Part shown: positions 8,707-18,300 of the stretch, one piece after another | How the letters are laid out: the number at the start of each line of letters is the position of its first letter | Position numbering within the stretch: position 1 is the first letter of the stretch | NCBI GenBank assembly: GCA_018268135.1 | Contig: JAFDXD010000154.1 | Span: 1 to 63,076, forward strand | DNA from: Bacteroidota bacterium | GTDB lineage: Bacteria > Bacteroidota > Bacteroidia > Chitinophagales > Chitinophagaceae | Length of the DNA stretch: 63,076 nucleotides | Reading direction: 5' to 3' | Program-made: the position numbers and the translations under genes | The notes under the pieces: generated by a model | What the model was told of the DNA's origin: nothing | Seen by the model: the letters and a program-made list of their open reading frames with translations, nothing else | Database searches by the model: none

Positions 8707-10419
8707 TTAATGAGCATATTTTCTTTTGCGCCACCACTGAAAAATAAAAGCAAAAATAATAACAAGCAAAACGGGTGCTACTATATTGATTAACTGCCAG
8801 GTAGTTTTTTCTTCTTTCACTTTTACAGCATTCAACAATCTTAATACATAATCTTTAGACTTGGCATCACTTAAATTATTTTCATTAATTAAGTAATCAA
8901 GACAATTCTGCAAAAACTGCTTATTGGCAAAAGGGATTTCGTACCTGGAGCCAAAAGTATATTGGTTCATACCCATGGGCAATGGCTGATTGCCTTTTAC
9001 TACTGCATTTAAAACCATATCGCCATCTGCTACCACTATCAATTTATTGGGAGCCAGGCACTGCGGCATAAATGAAGCCTGGTACTTTTGCAAAGTATCA
9101 TTCATGCTTTGCGACAGCCTGTTGGCAAACAAAGAAGTAAATTTTCCCTGCAATAATACTGCTACCGGAATATTGGGTGTTTTAAATTTTGCATCCTCGG
9201 GTGCATTTACATTTTCTTTGCCGCTTATCAAAGCAGGTGTACCTATTCTTCTAGCATTGGCAGATGAGCTCAGTAAAATTGTTTTTTCTATACCATCTGC
9301 TTCTACTGTATCAATTGAGTTGACAAATTTTCCTGCAACAAAACCCAGGTTTTTATTAATAGGGTTATTAGATTTTGATTCAAATACAGGAAAATAATTC
9401 CAGGGCAAAAAATCAAACTGGCCATTACCATTTACATCAAAGGGTAAATAATCGCATTGAAGATCCATCACCAGGTCGGGATTTATTCTTACTCCATATT
9501 TAAAAAGCAGATCGCTTAGCTGCAAATTTCTGTCATAAGCTATTACTTCATTTTTTATTTGAAGGCTATCCATTTCAGCATTCAGCTTATCTATAAACAA
9601 TAATAATTTACCCCCATTCATTACATATTGATCCAGTTTAAATTTGGCTTCATCTGTAAAGCCTTCTGTAGGTTTTACAACCATTAATACTTTAAACTCA
9701 TCTGGTATAAGTGGCTGTGTATTTGGGTTAAAGGTAAAGAGGCGATAATTGGGCCTTAGTACATTTTCAAATAAATCATAAGCCCTGTACTCGCCAGGGG
9801 AAGGCTCACCATTACCTATGGCATAGCCCACAATAGGTTTTTGCTTTTGAATGGCTTTAGCAATGGCATCGGCAAAATTAAATTCTAACATTGCTTCTGC
9901 ACTATTCAACTCCTGAAAATTGATGATAGCAGTTTTGCCCTGGTATAAAACCACCGGGATAATTTGGCCCTGATAATGAACTAACGCATAAGGATAAACG
10001 AATTGTTGTTGCTGTCCTTCTTTTACCTGCGATGTAAGATTGATGGGTATTAGCCCTTCTGCCGAAAGCGTATCGCCCCATTTTTCTGAAGTGCCGGCTA
10101 CCACATCGTCTGGCGATATAAACTGATAGGTTAATGATGAGCCGGCTATTTCTTTAAACTCTTTTAATATATCTGAAGAAGAAGCCGAAAGTTTTTTGAA
10201 CCCACTCGGAAAATCTCCTTTTAAAAATACATCAATTGAAACCTGCCCATCAATTTTTTTAAGCAATTTTTTGGTAGGCTCGCTAAGAGTAAATCTTTTT
10301 TCGTTGGTAAGATCTGCCCGGGTATGGTATAAAGAGGCTGCCCAATTTATTAGCAATAAAAAAGCCAATACCATTACAATCCATAATTTACTGCCCCATA
10401 TTTTTTTTAGTACGGCCAT
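8707..10419 (-). CDS. gldG: Gliding-motility ABC transporter-associated protein GldG
   Basis: GldG is the partner of the permease GldF; together with the ATPase GldA (not in this window) it forms an ABC-type complex needed for gliding in Flavobacterium. The 570-aa protein has an N-terminal membrane anchor (VMVLAFLLLINWAASL, about 14-29), a large periplasmic ABC-2-associated domain (motifs GNGEPSPGEYRAYDLFENVL and GGKLLLFIDKLNAEMDSL), and a C-terminal membrane segment followed by a basic tail (WWRKRKYAH). Its start codon directly abuts the gldF stop, showing translational coupling. Confidence 0.92.
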   Translation of the reverse strand: MAVLKKIWGSKLWIVMVLAFLLLINWAASLYHTRADLTNEKRFTLSEPTKKLLKKIDGQVSIDVFLKGDFPSGFKKLSASSSDILKEFKEIAGSSLTYQFISPDDVVAGTSEKWGDTLSAEGLIPINLTSQVKEGQQQQFVYPYALVHYQGQIIPVVLYQGKTAIINFQELNSAEAMLEFNFADAIAKAIQKQKPIVGYAIGNGEPSPGEYRAYDLFENVLRPNYRLFTFNPNTQPLIPDEFKVLMVVKPTEGFTDEAKFKLDQYVMNGGKLLLFIDKLNAEMDSLQIKNEVIAYDRNLQLSDLLFKYGVRINPDLVMDLQCDYLPFDVNGNGQFDFLPWNYFPVFESKSNNPINKNLGFVAGKFVNSIDTVEADGIEKTILLSSSANARRIGTPALISGKENVNAPEDAKFKTPNIPVAVLLQGKFTSLFANRLSQSMNDTLQKYQASFMPQCLAPNKLIVVADGDMVLNAVVKGNQPLPMGMNQYTFGSRYEIPFANKQFLQNCLDYLINENNLSDAKSKDYVLRLLNAVKVKEEKTTWQLINIVAPVLLVIIFAFIFQWWRKRKYAH

Positions 10420-11142
10420 TTATTTTGTATGTAGATTTTTTTGAGTAATTAATAAGGAAAGAAAAATAATGCTTGCAAAATATACTATATCCCTACTATC
10501 AAGCACCCCACGGCTGATGCTTTGATAATGAAAATCAATCCCCAACATTTCTATATAATAATCAGCATTGCCCTGAAACAAGGGTAAATGGCTGATGGCA
10601 TTAAATCCAAAATACAATATAAGGCATACAAATGCACTTATTAAAAATGCTATTACAGCATTGCTTGTAAAACTGCTGCAACATAAACTAATGGCTGCAA
10701 AAGTAGCCGCCAGTAAAAACAAACCAATATAACTGCCTGCAATTCCGCCGGTATCAATATTTCCGGAAGCGCTCAATGATTTGATAGTAATGATATAAAC
10801 AAACGTAGGTATTATTACAAAAATCAATACCAGTAGTATGGCAAAATATTTTCCTTGTACAATTTGCAGCGAAGAGAGAGGTTTGGTTTTTAATATTTCG
10901 AAAGTACCTGCTTTAAACTCATCAGATAATGAGCGCATGGTAATTGCAGGCACCAAAAAAAGCAATACCCAGGGGGCCAACTCAAAAAATTTGTCTAAAC
11001 TGGCATAACCATACTCAAAAATGCTGCTTGCAGGTAGTATAAATAGAAAAATCCCATTAATCAATAGAAATAAGATAATGGCAATATACCCGGTAAGGTT
11101 GCTAAAAAACTGGTTCAATTCTTTTTTACAGATGCTCCACAT
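10420..11142 (-). CDS. gldF: Gliding-motility ABC transporter permease GldF
   Basis: A 240-aa ABC-2 type permease with six hydrophobic segments and the family segment RSLSDEFKAGTFEILKTKPL near residue 70, typical of ABC-2 permeases that contact an ATPase. It is the first gene of the operon gldF-gldG-terC-murF/alr. No gldA is nearby, so the ATPase must be encoded elsewhere. Not all gliding Bacteroidota need GldFG, so its importance here is open. Confidence 0.92.
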   Translation of the reverse strand: MWSICKKELNQFFSNLTGYIAIILFLLINGIFLFILPASSIFEYGYASLDKFFELAPWVLLFLVPAITMRSLSDEFKAGTFEILKTKPLSSLQIVQGKYFAILLVLIFVIIPTFVYIITIKSLSASGNIDTGGIAGSYIGLFLLAATFAAISLCCSSFTSNAVIAFLISAFVCLILYFGFNAISHLPLFQGNADYYIEMLGIDFHYQSISRGVLDSRDIVYFASIIFLSLLITQKNLHTK

Positions 11143-11284
11143 GATTTAAAAAGTTGTTGCAATTTACTATATAACAAGCTAATACTGCTTTGGCAATCAA
11201 TTATCATAAAAAAAAATATAATTTATGCAGCCTTTTTTAAATGGTCATTGTCTATCTTTTAATTAACTGCTACAATTTTATAAA

Positions 11285-11361
11285 AAAGCCGTTGCAGGCC
11301 AACTTGTTTACCAAAACCAACTGCTCTGGTTCCCCCACAACTTTTGTGGGGGATTTTTTTT
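11285..11361 (+). ncRNA. Candidate small RNA ending in a strong terminator
   Basis: Between gldF (minus) and the polyproline gene (plus) lies a strong plus-strand terminator with no plus-strand gene before it. Just upstream are small potential hairpins GCC/GGC (11288-11290/11297-11299) and AACCA/TGGTT (11315-11319/11327-11331). A weak promoter match, TTG at 11248-11250 with TACAATTT at 11271, would start an RNA near 11285. No known RNA family was recognised. It may instead be an attenuated leader of the polyproline gene. Confidence 0.4.
11331..11361 (+). terminator. Strong rho-independent terminator without an upstream gene
   Basis: Stem TCCCCCACAA/TTGTGGGGGA (11331-11340 and 11344-11353) with the 3-base loop CTT, followed by eight T. 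It is on the plus strand, 77 bases before the polyproline gene. Confidence 0.85.
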
Positions 11362-11438
11362 GACAATTTATGGAAAAAGGCGTTGGCTGAATCTCATTTA
11401 CAGCGCTTCAAATCTAATTACTTTTAAAATTTACATTC

Positions 11439-11888
11439 ATGAAAAAGATTGTAGCTTCAGCTATTATTATTTTCCTTGCAGGGTTGCAAGTACAAGCTCA
11501 AACAAATACTAAAGCAGCCCCACCTCCACCGCCGCCGCCACCTACAGAAATGGCTCCACCGCCGCCGCCGCCGCCTCCACCACCGCCTCCGCCACCGCCA
11601 CCACCTCCTCCACCGCCTATTTTAAATAAACATGGTAAAAAAACTTATGTTAAGCCAACGGTTGTAAAAGATATAAAATTTATCCCTCCCAGGATAGTAA
11701 AAGACGGTATTGATTTAAAAGTTAAAAATTTAAAAACCGGAAGAGTAGTATGGGTTTATAAAAATCAAAAGAGAATTGATGTGATTAAATTTTCAGAATG
11801 GCAGAAACATAAAGCCTATTACGAGAAAAAATATGGCCAACTTCCGCCTCCACCACCAGCTCCTGCAATAAAAATGGAAGAGCAATAA
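11439..11888 (+). CDS. Exported polyproline protein of unknown function
   Basis: 149 aa. A signal peptide (MKKIVASAIIIFLAGLQVQAQ) is followed by two proline runs of 8 and 21 consecutive residues separated by TEMA, then a basic-rich tail with KTGRVVWVYKNQKRID and a final proline patch. Proline codons are mixed (CCA, CCG, CCT), so the run is not a simple DNA repeat. Such rods usually space domains across the periplasm or are ligands; here no folded domain is recognised. Translation of 21 prolines should depend heavily on EF-P. Flanked by terminators on both sides, so it is a single-gene unit. Confidence 0.75.
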   Translation: MKKIVASAIIIFLAGLQVQAQTNTKAAPPPPPPPPTEMAPPPPPPPPPPPPPPPPPPPPPILNKHGKKTYVKPTVVKDIKFIPPRIVKDGIDLKVKNLKTGRVVWVYKNQKRIDVIKFSEWQKHKAYYEKKYGQLPPPPPAPAIKMEEQ

Positions 11889-11900
11889 TAATATAAATTA

Positions 11901-11936
11901 ACAGAGGCTGCCTCTATTGAATGAGACAGCCTCTGT
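11901..11936. terminator. Bidirectional hairpin between the polyproline gene and iscA
   Basis: Stem core CAGAGGCTG (11902-11910)/CAGCCTCTG (11927-11935), extended by CTC/GAG. A T-rich stretch follows on the plus strand. The convergent genes on either side both end next to it. Confidence 0.65.
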
Positions 11937-11955
11937 GTTAATTTTGTAAAAAAAA

Positions 11956-12300
11956 TTATACAGCAAAACTTTCGCCACATCCGCAACTACGGCTGGCATT
12001 AGGATTATTAAAGTAAAAGCCTTTACCATTTAGCCCATCGCTAAATTCAAGTTCAGTATTTACGAGATATAAAAAACTTTTAAGATCAGTTACAATTTTA
12101 ATTCCTTTATCTTCAAATACCTGATCCATTGGTTTTTGTTCGTTATCAAAATCCATTTTATAACTAAGGCCGCTACAACCTCCACCTACTACGCCTACAC
12201 GAAGAAAGTAGCTGGAATCTTCAGCCACACCCGAATCTTTCATTAAGGAAACTACTTTTTCCTTTGCCTTATCACTGATGTATATACCGTTATCCGTCAT
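11956..12300 (-). CDS. iscA: A-type Fe-S carrier protein (IscA/ErpA family)
   Basis: 114 aa, normal length for the HesB/IscA family. It carries or inserts Fe-S clusters or iron. The three conserved cysteines are present: GGCSGLSYK near residue 42 and SCGCGESF at the end (about 107-109). It is third in the iscS-iscU-iscA row, 49 bases after iscU. Whether it behaves as IscA, ErpA or SufA cannot be decided from sequence alone. Confidence 0.9.
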   Translation of the reverse strand: MTDNGIYISDKAKEKVVSLMKDSGVAEDSSYFLRVGVVGGGCSGLSYKMDFDNEQKPMDQVFEDKGIKIVTDLKSFLYLVNTELEFSDGLNGKGFYFNNPNASRSCGCGESFAV

Positions 12301-12349
12301 AATGTTTTTAGAGTGCCCTGAGTTTTAATAATAAAGTAACATTACAAGA

Positions 12350-12769
12350 TTAGTGTACTACACTTTCTTCAAATTTAATAGCTTCCATACCATTTTTAAT
12401 GCGGTAGTCATTAATGGCAGCCTTAATAGCATCTTCGGCCAATACGGAGCAGTGAATTTTTACCGGAGGTAAATTCAATTCTTCAACTATATCCATATTG
12501 TCTATTTTAAGAGCTTCATCTACGCTTTTGCCTTTAAGCCATTCAGTAGCTAAAGAGGATGATGCGATGGCAGATCCGCATCCAAAAGTTTTAAACTTAG
12601 CATCTGTAATTACTCCGGTGGCATCATCTACCTGTATTTGCAGACGCATTACATCGCCACATTCGGGAGCACCTACAAGACCGGTGCCTACATTTTTGCT
12701 TGCCTTATCAAGTGTACCCACATTTTTTGGGTTTTGATAGTGATCTATAACTTTTTCTGAGTATGCCAT
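12350..12769 (-). CDS. iscU: Fe-S cluster assembly scaffold IscU
   Basis: 139 aa scaffold on which [2Fe-2S] clusters are built with sulfur from IscS. The three ligand cysteines are in APECGDVM, TFGCGSAIASSS and KIHCSVLAEDAI, and the aspartate of ECGD is present. It lies 74 bases downstream of iscS. The IscU type (not the SufU type, which has an insertion) is supported by length and by the neighbouring group II-like cysteine desulfurase. Confidence 0.95.
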   Translation of the reverse strand: MAYSEKVIDHYQNPKNVGTLDKASKNVGTGLVGAPECGDVMRLQIQVDDATGVITDAKFKTFGCGSAIASSSLATEWLKGKSVDEALKIDNMDIVEELNLPPVKIHCSVLAEDAIKAAINDYRIKNGMEAIKFEESVVH

Positions 12770-12843
12770 TTTATAAAGTTTATATCGTTTACAATTTCAA
12801 TAAAGTTCAATACTCTATTGCTGTTTATTTTTTTAATAATCTG

Positions 12844-14061
12844 CTAATGTGCAGCCCATTCAATAGTATTCAAATCTATGCCTTCTTTATACATTTCCCA
12901 AAGCGGGCTCATTTCTCTTAACTTAATAACGGTTTCGCTAATAGCTTTTACGGTATAGTCAATTTCTTCTTCTGTGGTAAACCGGCTTAATCCAAACCGT
13001 AAAGAGCTGTGAGCAAGATCGTCGCCCAGGCCCAATGCTTTTAATACATAGCTAGGTTCCAGAGAAGCGGAAGTGCAGGCAGAGCCTGAACTGAGGGCTA
13101 TATTTTTATTAAAGCCCATTAATAAGCCTTCGCCTTCTACATGTTTAAATGAAATATTGGTAACATGAGGCAACCTGTGTTCTTTGCTGCCATTTACATA
13201 AGCTTCTTCTAATAGCATTAAAGCATTTTCAAGCTTATCCCGAAGCTTGCTTATGCGTTTAGTATCTGCTTCCATATCAAGCATACACAATTCGCAGGCT
13301 TTACCAAAGCCCACAATGCCGGGCACATTTAAAGTACCACTACGCATTCCTCTTTCGTGGCCACCGCCATCCATTTGAGCAGTAACTTTTACCCTGGGAT
13401 TTTTGCGGCGCACATACAATGCACCTACGCCTTTAGGGCCATACATTTTATGGGCGCTAAAAGCCATCAGGTCTATCCCGTCTTTATTTACATCTACCGG
13501 CACTTTGCCTACGGCTTGTGTAGCATCTGTAAATACCAGTACACCATTTTTGCGGGCAATGGCACTAATTTCTTTGATGGGTTGTATGGTTCCTATTTCA
13601 TTATTTGCATACATTATAGCAATAAGAATGGTAGTAGGTTTTATGGCAGCTTCCAGTTCTTTCAAATCTATTAAGCCTTCTGCATTTACCTGCAAATAGG
13701 TTACTTCACCACCTATTTTTTCTATATGCTTGCAAGTGTCTAATACTGCTTTATGTTCAGTAGTAGCAGTAATAATATGGTTTCCTTTGCTGGCATACAT
13801 TTCAAAAACCCCTTTAATACCAAGGTTATCTGCCTCGGTAGCGCCTGAGGTAAAAATTACTTCTTTTGGGTCGGCCCCTATTAATTTTGCCACCTGCTCT
13901 CTTGCATAATCTACAGCCTCTTCTGCCTCCCAGCCAAAGGGATGGTTGCGGCTGGCAGCATTACCAAAATGTTGCAAAAAAAAGGGCGTCATAGCTTCTA
14001 ATACCCTCGGGTCCATGGGGGTAGTGGCATTATTATCTAAATAAATAGGCAATTTCAACAT
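12844..14061 (-). CDS. iscS: Cysteine desulfurase IscS
   Basis: PLP enzyme of 405 aa that takes sulfur from L-cysteine for Fe-S clusters and tRNA thiolation. Visible motifs: [14 protein letters not shown], the PLP lysine in [15 protein letters not shown], and the mobile catalytic cysteine loop [16 protein letters not shown]. First gene of the isc cluster, preceded by a good promoter. There is no iscR, hscA/hscB or ferredoxin gene beside it, so this is a trimmed isc set. Confidence 0.95.
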   Translation of the reverse strand: MLKLPIYLDNNATTPMDPRVLEAMTPFFLQHFGNAASRNHPFGWEAEEAVDYAREQVAKLIGADPKEVIFTSGATEADNLGIKGVFEMYASKGNHIITATTEHKAVLDTCKHIEKIGGEVTYLQVNAEGLIDLKELEAAIKPTTILIAIMYANNEIGTIQPIKEISAIARKNGVLVFTDATQAVGKVPVDVNKDGIDLMAFSAHKMYGPKGVGALYVRRKNPRVKVTAQMDGGGHERGMRSGTLNVPGIVGFGKACELCMLDMEADTKRISKLRDKLENALMLLEEAYVNGSKEHRLPHVTNISFKHVEGEGLLMGFNKNIALSSGSACTSASLEPSYVLKALGLGDDLAHSSLRFGLSRFTTEEEIDYTVKAISETVIKLREMSPLWEMYKEGIDLNTIEWAAH

Positions 14062-14086
14062 AATCTTTAAGATAAATTATTTAATA

Positions 14087-14119
14087 CAAAATTACTATAA
14101 AAGGTTCTATTTTTAGCAA
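14087..14119 (-). promoter_or_regulatory. isc operon promoter
   Basis: Minus strand: TTG (14117-14119), 22-base spacer, TAATTTTG (14087-14094). The -7 box matches TAnnTTTG fully and lies 26 bases before the iscS ATG. Confidence 0.6.
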
Positions 14120-14182
14120 TCAAACTATAGTTCTCATTCATTTTATCCTTATTTCGTAAATAAACACATCTAACCAATAAAT

Positions 14183-14584
14183 ATGCTAAAAGTTGAACAT
14201 ATAGGTATCGCCGTAAAAGATTTTACAAATGCTATTCCATTATTTGAAAAACTGCTGAATAGTCAGTGTTACAAAACTGAAATAGTGGAAAGAGAGCAGG
14301 TAAATACTGCTTTTTTCAGGCAGGGAGATACAAAAATAGAATTGGTACAAAGTTTAAGCGATGATGGTGTGATAGCTCGTTTTATCGAAAAAAAGGGGGA
14401 AGGCATACATCATATTGCATTTGAGGTAGAAGATATTTTTACAGAAATAGCCAGGCTAAAAGCAGAAGGCTTTGTTTTTTTGAATGAGTCTCCTAAAGAC
14501 GGAGCAGATAATAAGCTGGTATGTTTTTTACATCCGAAAAATACAAACAGTGTATTGATAGAGTTATGTATGAAAAAAGATTAG
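14183..14584 (+). CDS. mce: Methylmalonyl-CoA epimerase
   Basis: 133-aa VOC-fold enzyme interconverting (2S)- and (2R)-methylmalonyl-CoA, linking propionyl-CoA with succinyl-CoA. Two VOC half-modules are seen, starting KVEHIGIAVKD and with GEGIHHIAFEVED in the second; the metal ligands are the His of VEHIGIAV, a mid-chain Gln/Glu, His of HHIAF and the C-terminal Glu of VLIELCMK. Length and motifs fit the epimerase subfamily rather than glyoxalase I. The methylmalonyl-CoA mutase is not in the window. Divergent from iscS. Confidence 0.9.
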   Translation: MLKVEHIGIAVKDFTNAIPLFEKLLNSQCYKTEIVEREQVNTAFFRQGDTKIELVQSLSDDGVIARFIEKKGEGIHHIAFEVEDIFTEIARLKAEGFVFLNESPKDGADNKLVCFLHPKNTNSVLIELCMKKD

Positions 14585-14590
14585 GCTCCC

Positions 14591-15229
14591 TTACTCAAAA
14601 AAGGGATTATACTTTTTTTCTTCGCCAATGCTGGTAGGCTGGCCATGGCCACTGTAAACAAGCGTTTCATCTGGCAGGGTAAATAAATTGTTTTTGATAC
14701 TAGTTATTAAGGCTTCATGGTTACCCATGGGCAAATCAGTTCGGCCAATGCTGCGATAAAATAAAGCATCGCCACTAATAACAAAACCATCTTTTTCGCA
14801 ATAAAAACTTAAGCTGCCGGGGCTATGGCCAGGTGTATGCAATGCTATTAATTTATCATCATCTAAAGAAATGGTATCTCCTTCTTTAATAAAAAACAAT
14901 TCGCCGGTAAAGTTATCAAAAGGCATATCGTACATAAGCCCGCTGGTTGGTGCATATTGCAGCATTTGTTCTTCATTCTTATGTATCGATAGGCCTAAGC
15001 CAAATTTTTCTGCAATAAATTTATTTCCAAATACATGATCAAGATGGCAATGTGTGTTAAGCAGCATTTTGGGAGTAAGCCCACTCTTTTCTATATAATT
15101 GGCAAGCTCTTCCTTTTCATAGTCAAAATAGGTACCGGGGTCAATAATGATACAATGATTGAACTCGTTGTAAAGAATATACGTATTTTCCTGTATCGGA
15201 TTAAAAGTAAAGGATTTAATTTTTAACAT
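14591..15229 (-). CDS. MBL-fold metallo-hydrolase (glyoxalase II-like)
   Basis: 212 aa single-domain metallo-beta-lactamase-fold protein. The zinc motif THCHLDHVFG (about 59-68) is complete; later ligands are in HTPGHSPGS, GDALF and YSGHGQPTS. It belongs to the YcbL/glyoxalase II-like hydrolases, probably cleaving a thioester such as S-lactoylglutathione or another thiol ester; the true substrate is unknown. Convergent with mce (6 bases apart). Confidence 0.88.
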   Translation of the reverse strand: MLKIKSFTFNPIQENTYILYNEFNHCIIIDPGTYFDYEKEELANYIEKSGLTPKMLLNTHCHLDHVFGNKFIAEKFGLGLSIHKNEEQMLQYAPTSGLMYDMPFDNFTGELFFIKEGDTISLDDDKLIALHTPGHSPGSLSFYCEKDGFVISGDALFYRSIGRTDLPMGNHEALITSIKNNLFTLPDETLVYSGHGQPTSIGEEKKYNPFFE

Positions 15230-15301
15230 TTACTGATTTTAAAAGATTTTAGCGATTAATGCTAATAAAGTAATTTTAATTCTCAATATCAAAATTGTAG
15301 C

Positions 15302-18300
15302 ATGGCAAAGTTCAGAAGAATATCTCTTTTCTTGTTTTTTTTATTGGCAATATCTTTTGCAGGATTTACACAGGTAAATAGTGTACAGTTTGGCAAAAAC
15401 AGGGTGCAGTATAAAAAATTCAAATGGCAGTACTACCAAACAAGAAATTTTAATGTATATTTTTATAATGATGGCCAGGAGCTTGCTAAATACATTGCCC
15501 AGGAAGCAGAAAAAGAATTGCCTGAATTAGAGGCTGCGGCAGAATTTAGCCTACAGCGTAGAGCAAATATTATTTTATATAATGAGTTTGCAGATATGCA
15601 GCAAACCAATATTGGCCTCGAAAGTAATTTATTAAATACGGGCAATGTAACCCGAATGGTAAATAACAAAATGGTTATTCATTTTGATGCCAATCATGCC
15701 AATTTAAAAAGGCAAATACGGCAGGGCATTGCAGATATTATTACAAAAAATGTATTGTTTGGAGATGACCTTGGCGAAGTAGCTGGCAATCAGGCCCTGC
15801 TCGACCTGCCTGAATGGCTTACAGATGGCTATGTAGCTTATCTTGGCGAAAATTGGAGTACCGACCTTGATGATGATTTAAAAAGTGAAATTTTAAGCAG
15901 CAATTATAACAAGTTTTCGAGCCTGGCTTTTGCAAGACCCTTGCTTGCAGGCCACGCTTTTTGGTATTATATTGAAGAAAAATTTAAAAAAGAAAACGTT
16001 ACTTATTTTTTGTACCTGGCCCGAACCTATAAAAGCCTCAATAAGGCAAGCCTTCAAATTACAAAACTCAAGTTTGATGATTTACTTAAATCCTTTATGG
16101 AATATCAGGATGATAAATATTCAAAAGATATTACCAGAAGAAAATCGTACCCTAAAGGAAATTATATAGAAGGTTTTGATATCAGCAAACGGCTTAACTA
16201 TTACCGCTTTAATGTAAACCCTCAAAAGAGAAATAATTCTTACGTAGTTACACAATATAAAAAAGGAATAGTAAGGGTAATTTTAAATGATGATTTTGAA
16301 AATCATACTTTGCTAAAATATGGTGTACGCTCTTACGAAAACGAGATGAACCCAAGCTACCCATTGATGGCCTGGGACCCCAAAGGAACAAGGATTGCCG
16401 TAATTTATACCAGTGAAGGAAAACTCAATTTATTTGTATATGACCTTATCACCCGTATAAAGCAATATAAGATAGACCTTACCTCAAAATTTAATCAGGT
16501 GCAGGATGTAAAGTATGGCCTCGACAGCCGTACGCTTTTATTGTCTGCTGTAAAAAACGGGCATACAGACATTTATACCATGAATTTGGAAAATGAAAAA
16601 ATAAAACAAATTACAAATGATGTGTATGATAATATTGACGCATCATTTATTTCTTTTCCAAATAAAAATGGTATTATTTTCAGCAGCAACCGGCCCTCTG
16701 CTTCAGCCAAAAGCGCCGATACCGTGTTGCCCGGAAATAGCAGGTACAATGTATTTATGATTACAGATTTTGGCGATAAGCCAGAGCTAAACCAGGTAAC
16801 GCAATTAACCAATTTAAAATATGGCAATGCCCGCTATCCAATGCAGTACAATCAAAATCATTTCACGTTTGTGAGTGACGAAAACGGTATTGCAAACCGC
16901 TATGCCGGTTTTTTTACCACCAAAGCTGCAGGCTTAGATACCCTTGTATTAATTGCCGATGAAATATTAAGAAACCCCTCTGCTAAGGAAGTTGACAGCA
17001 CACTAAGGGTTTATAAAAAAACGGATGTAGATTCTGTAGCCGTTGTTGCTGTATCTCAAGATTCGGTTTATACATTTCCTTTAAGCAATTACCCAAGCAG
17101 CCTTGCAGAAACCAGAATTGCAGGAGACAATAACCAGGTAAGTGAAGTAACCCGCCAAAGTGATGAAAAAATATTATACAAATTAAAAATTGATGAAAAT
17201 GCTTTGTATAAAAGAAATATAACAGCCCAGCCCACAGAGTATGCAAAAAAATTAATGAAAGAAAGCAGGCTCACTTCTGTAGCGCCATCTACCAGCCCAT
17301 CATCACCTGCAAGCCATAAACCGGCTGCAGACTCAACAACAAAGCAAAATGATTTCTTTCAAAATGAATTTTCGAATGATACTACAAGCTTAGTAAAAAA
17401 CTCCAATGCAAATACTGAGCAGGTTACTACATTATACCAGCAACCCGGAGTGTTAGCTACTGCAAAATTGTATAAATATAAGCCCATCAAATTTTCTGTA
17501 GATTATGGCTCTGTAAATCTAAATAACACTGTACTGGTAAATCGCTACCAAACCTATACAGGTGGCAGCGGCCCTATTATGCTCAATAGCAGCTCACCGC
17601 TTAATGGACTTATTACTTTGGGTACATCTGACTTAATGGAAGATATAAAAATAAATGGCGCATTTAAAATAGGCACCAATTTAAAAGACAATGAATGGTT
17701 GCTAAATTATCAAAACCTAAAGAGGCGTTTTGATTGGGGGCTTTCCTATTACAGAAATGTAGAAAGGTTTTCAGATCAAACTGGGTATCTTATTAAAGAT
17801 TTCACCAACCTGTACCAGGCAAATGTTTCTTACCCCTTTGATAAAATTAAAAGTATAAGATTTACTTCCGGCATACGTGCAGAAAGGTTTGTGTATTCCA
17901 GTGTAGATGTACCAAGCGCTTCTGTGCCCGATCAAAAAAGATATTACTCTGTAAGCCACCTTGAATTTGTGTATGACAACACCCTGAACCCTGCACAAAA
18001 TATTTGGAATGGGCTTAGATATAAAATATATGGAGATTGGAATGTGCAAGCCGGAAAAAAAGAAACCGCTGCAGGCCGCAATACTTATAATGTTGGGTTT
18101 GATGCCCGGTATTATTACCCAATTTATCGCAACTTTATTTGGGCAGGCAGGGCAGCCGGCGATTTTAGCTTTGGCAATCAAAAGCTCATCTACTACTTAG
18201 GTGGCGAAGACGGATGGCTGATGTTTGGCAGCAATGTAAAGAATGATGGCAGTTATCGCTATTTTGATGAAAGCAACAAACCTGCGCAAGACCAGGACTA

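Noticed and set aside
13357-13699. Two overlapping plus-strand frames of about 100 codons
   Set aside because: Both are shadows inside iscS, which has all catalytic motifs.
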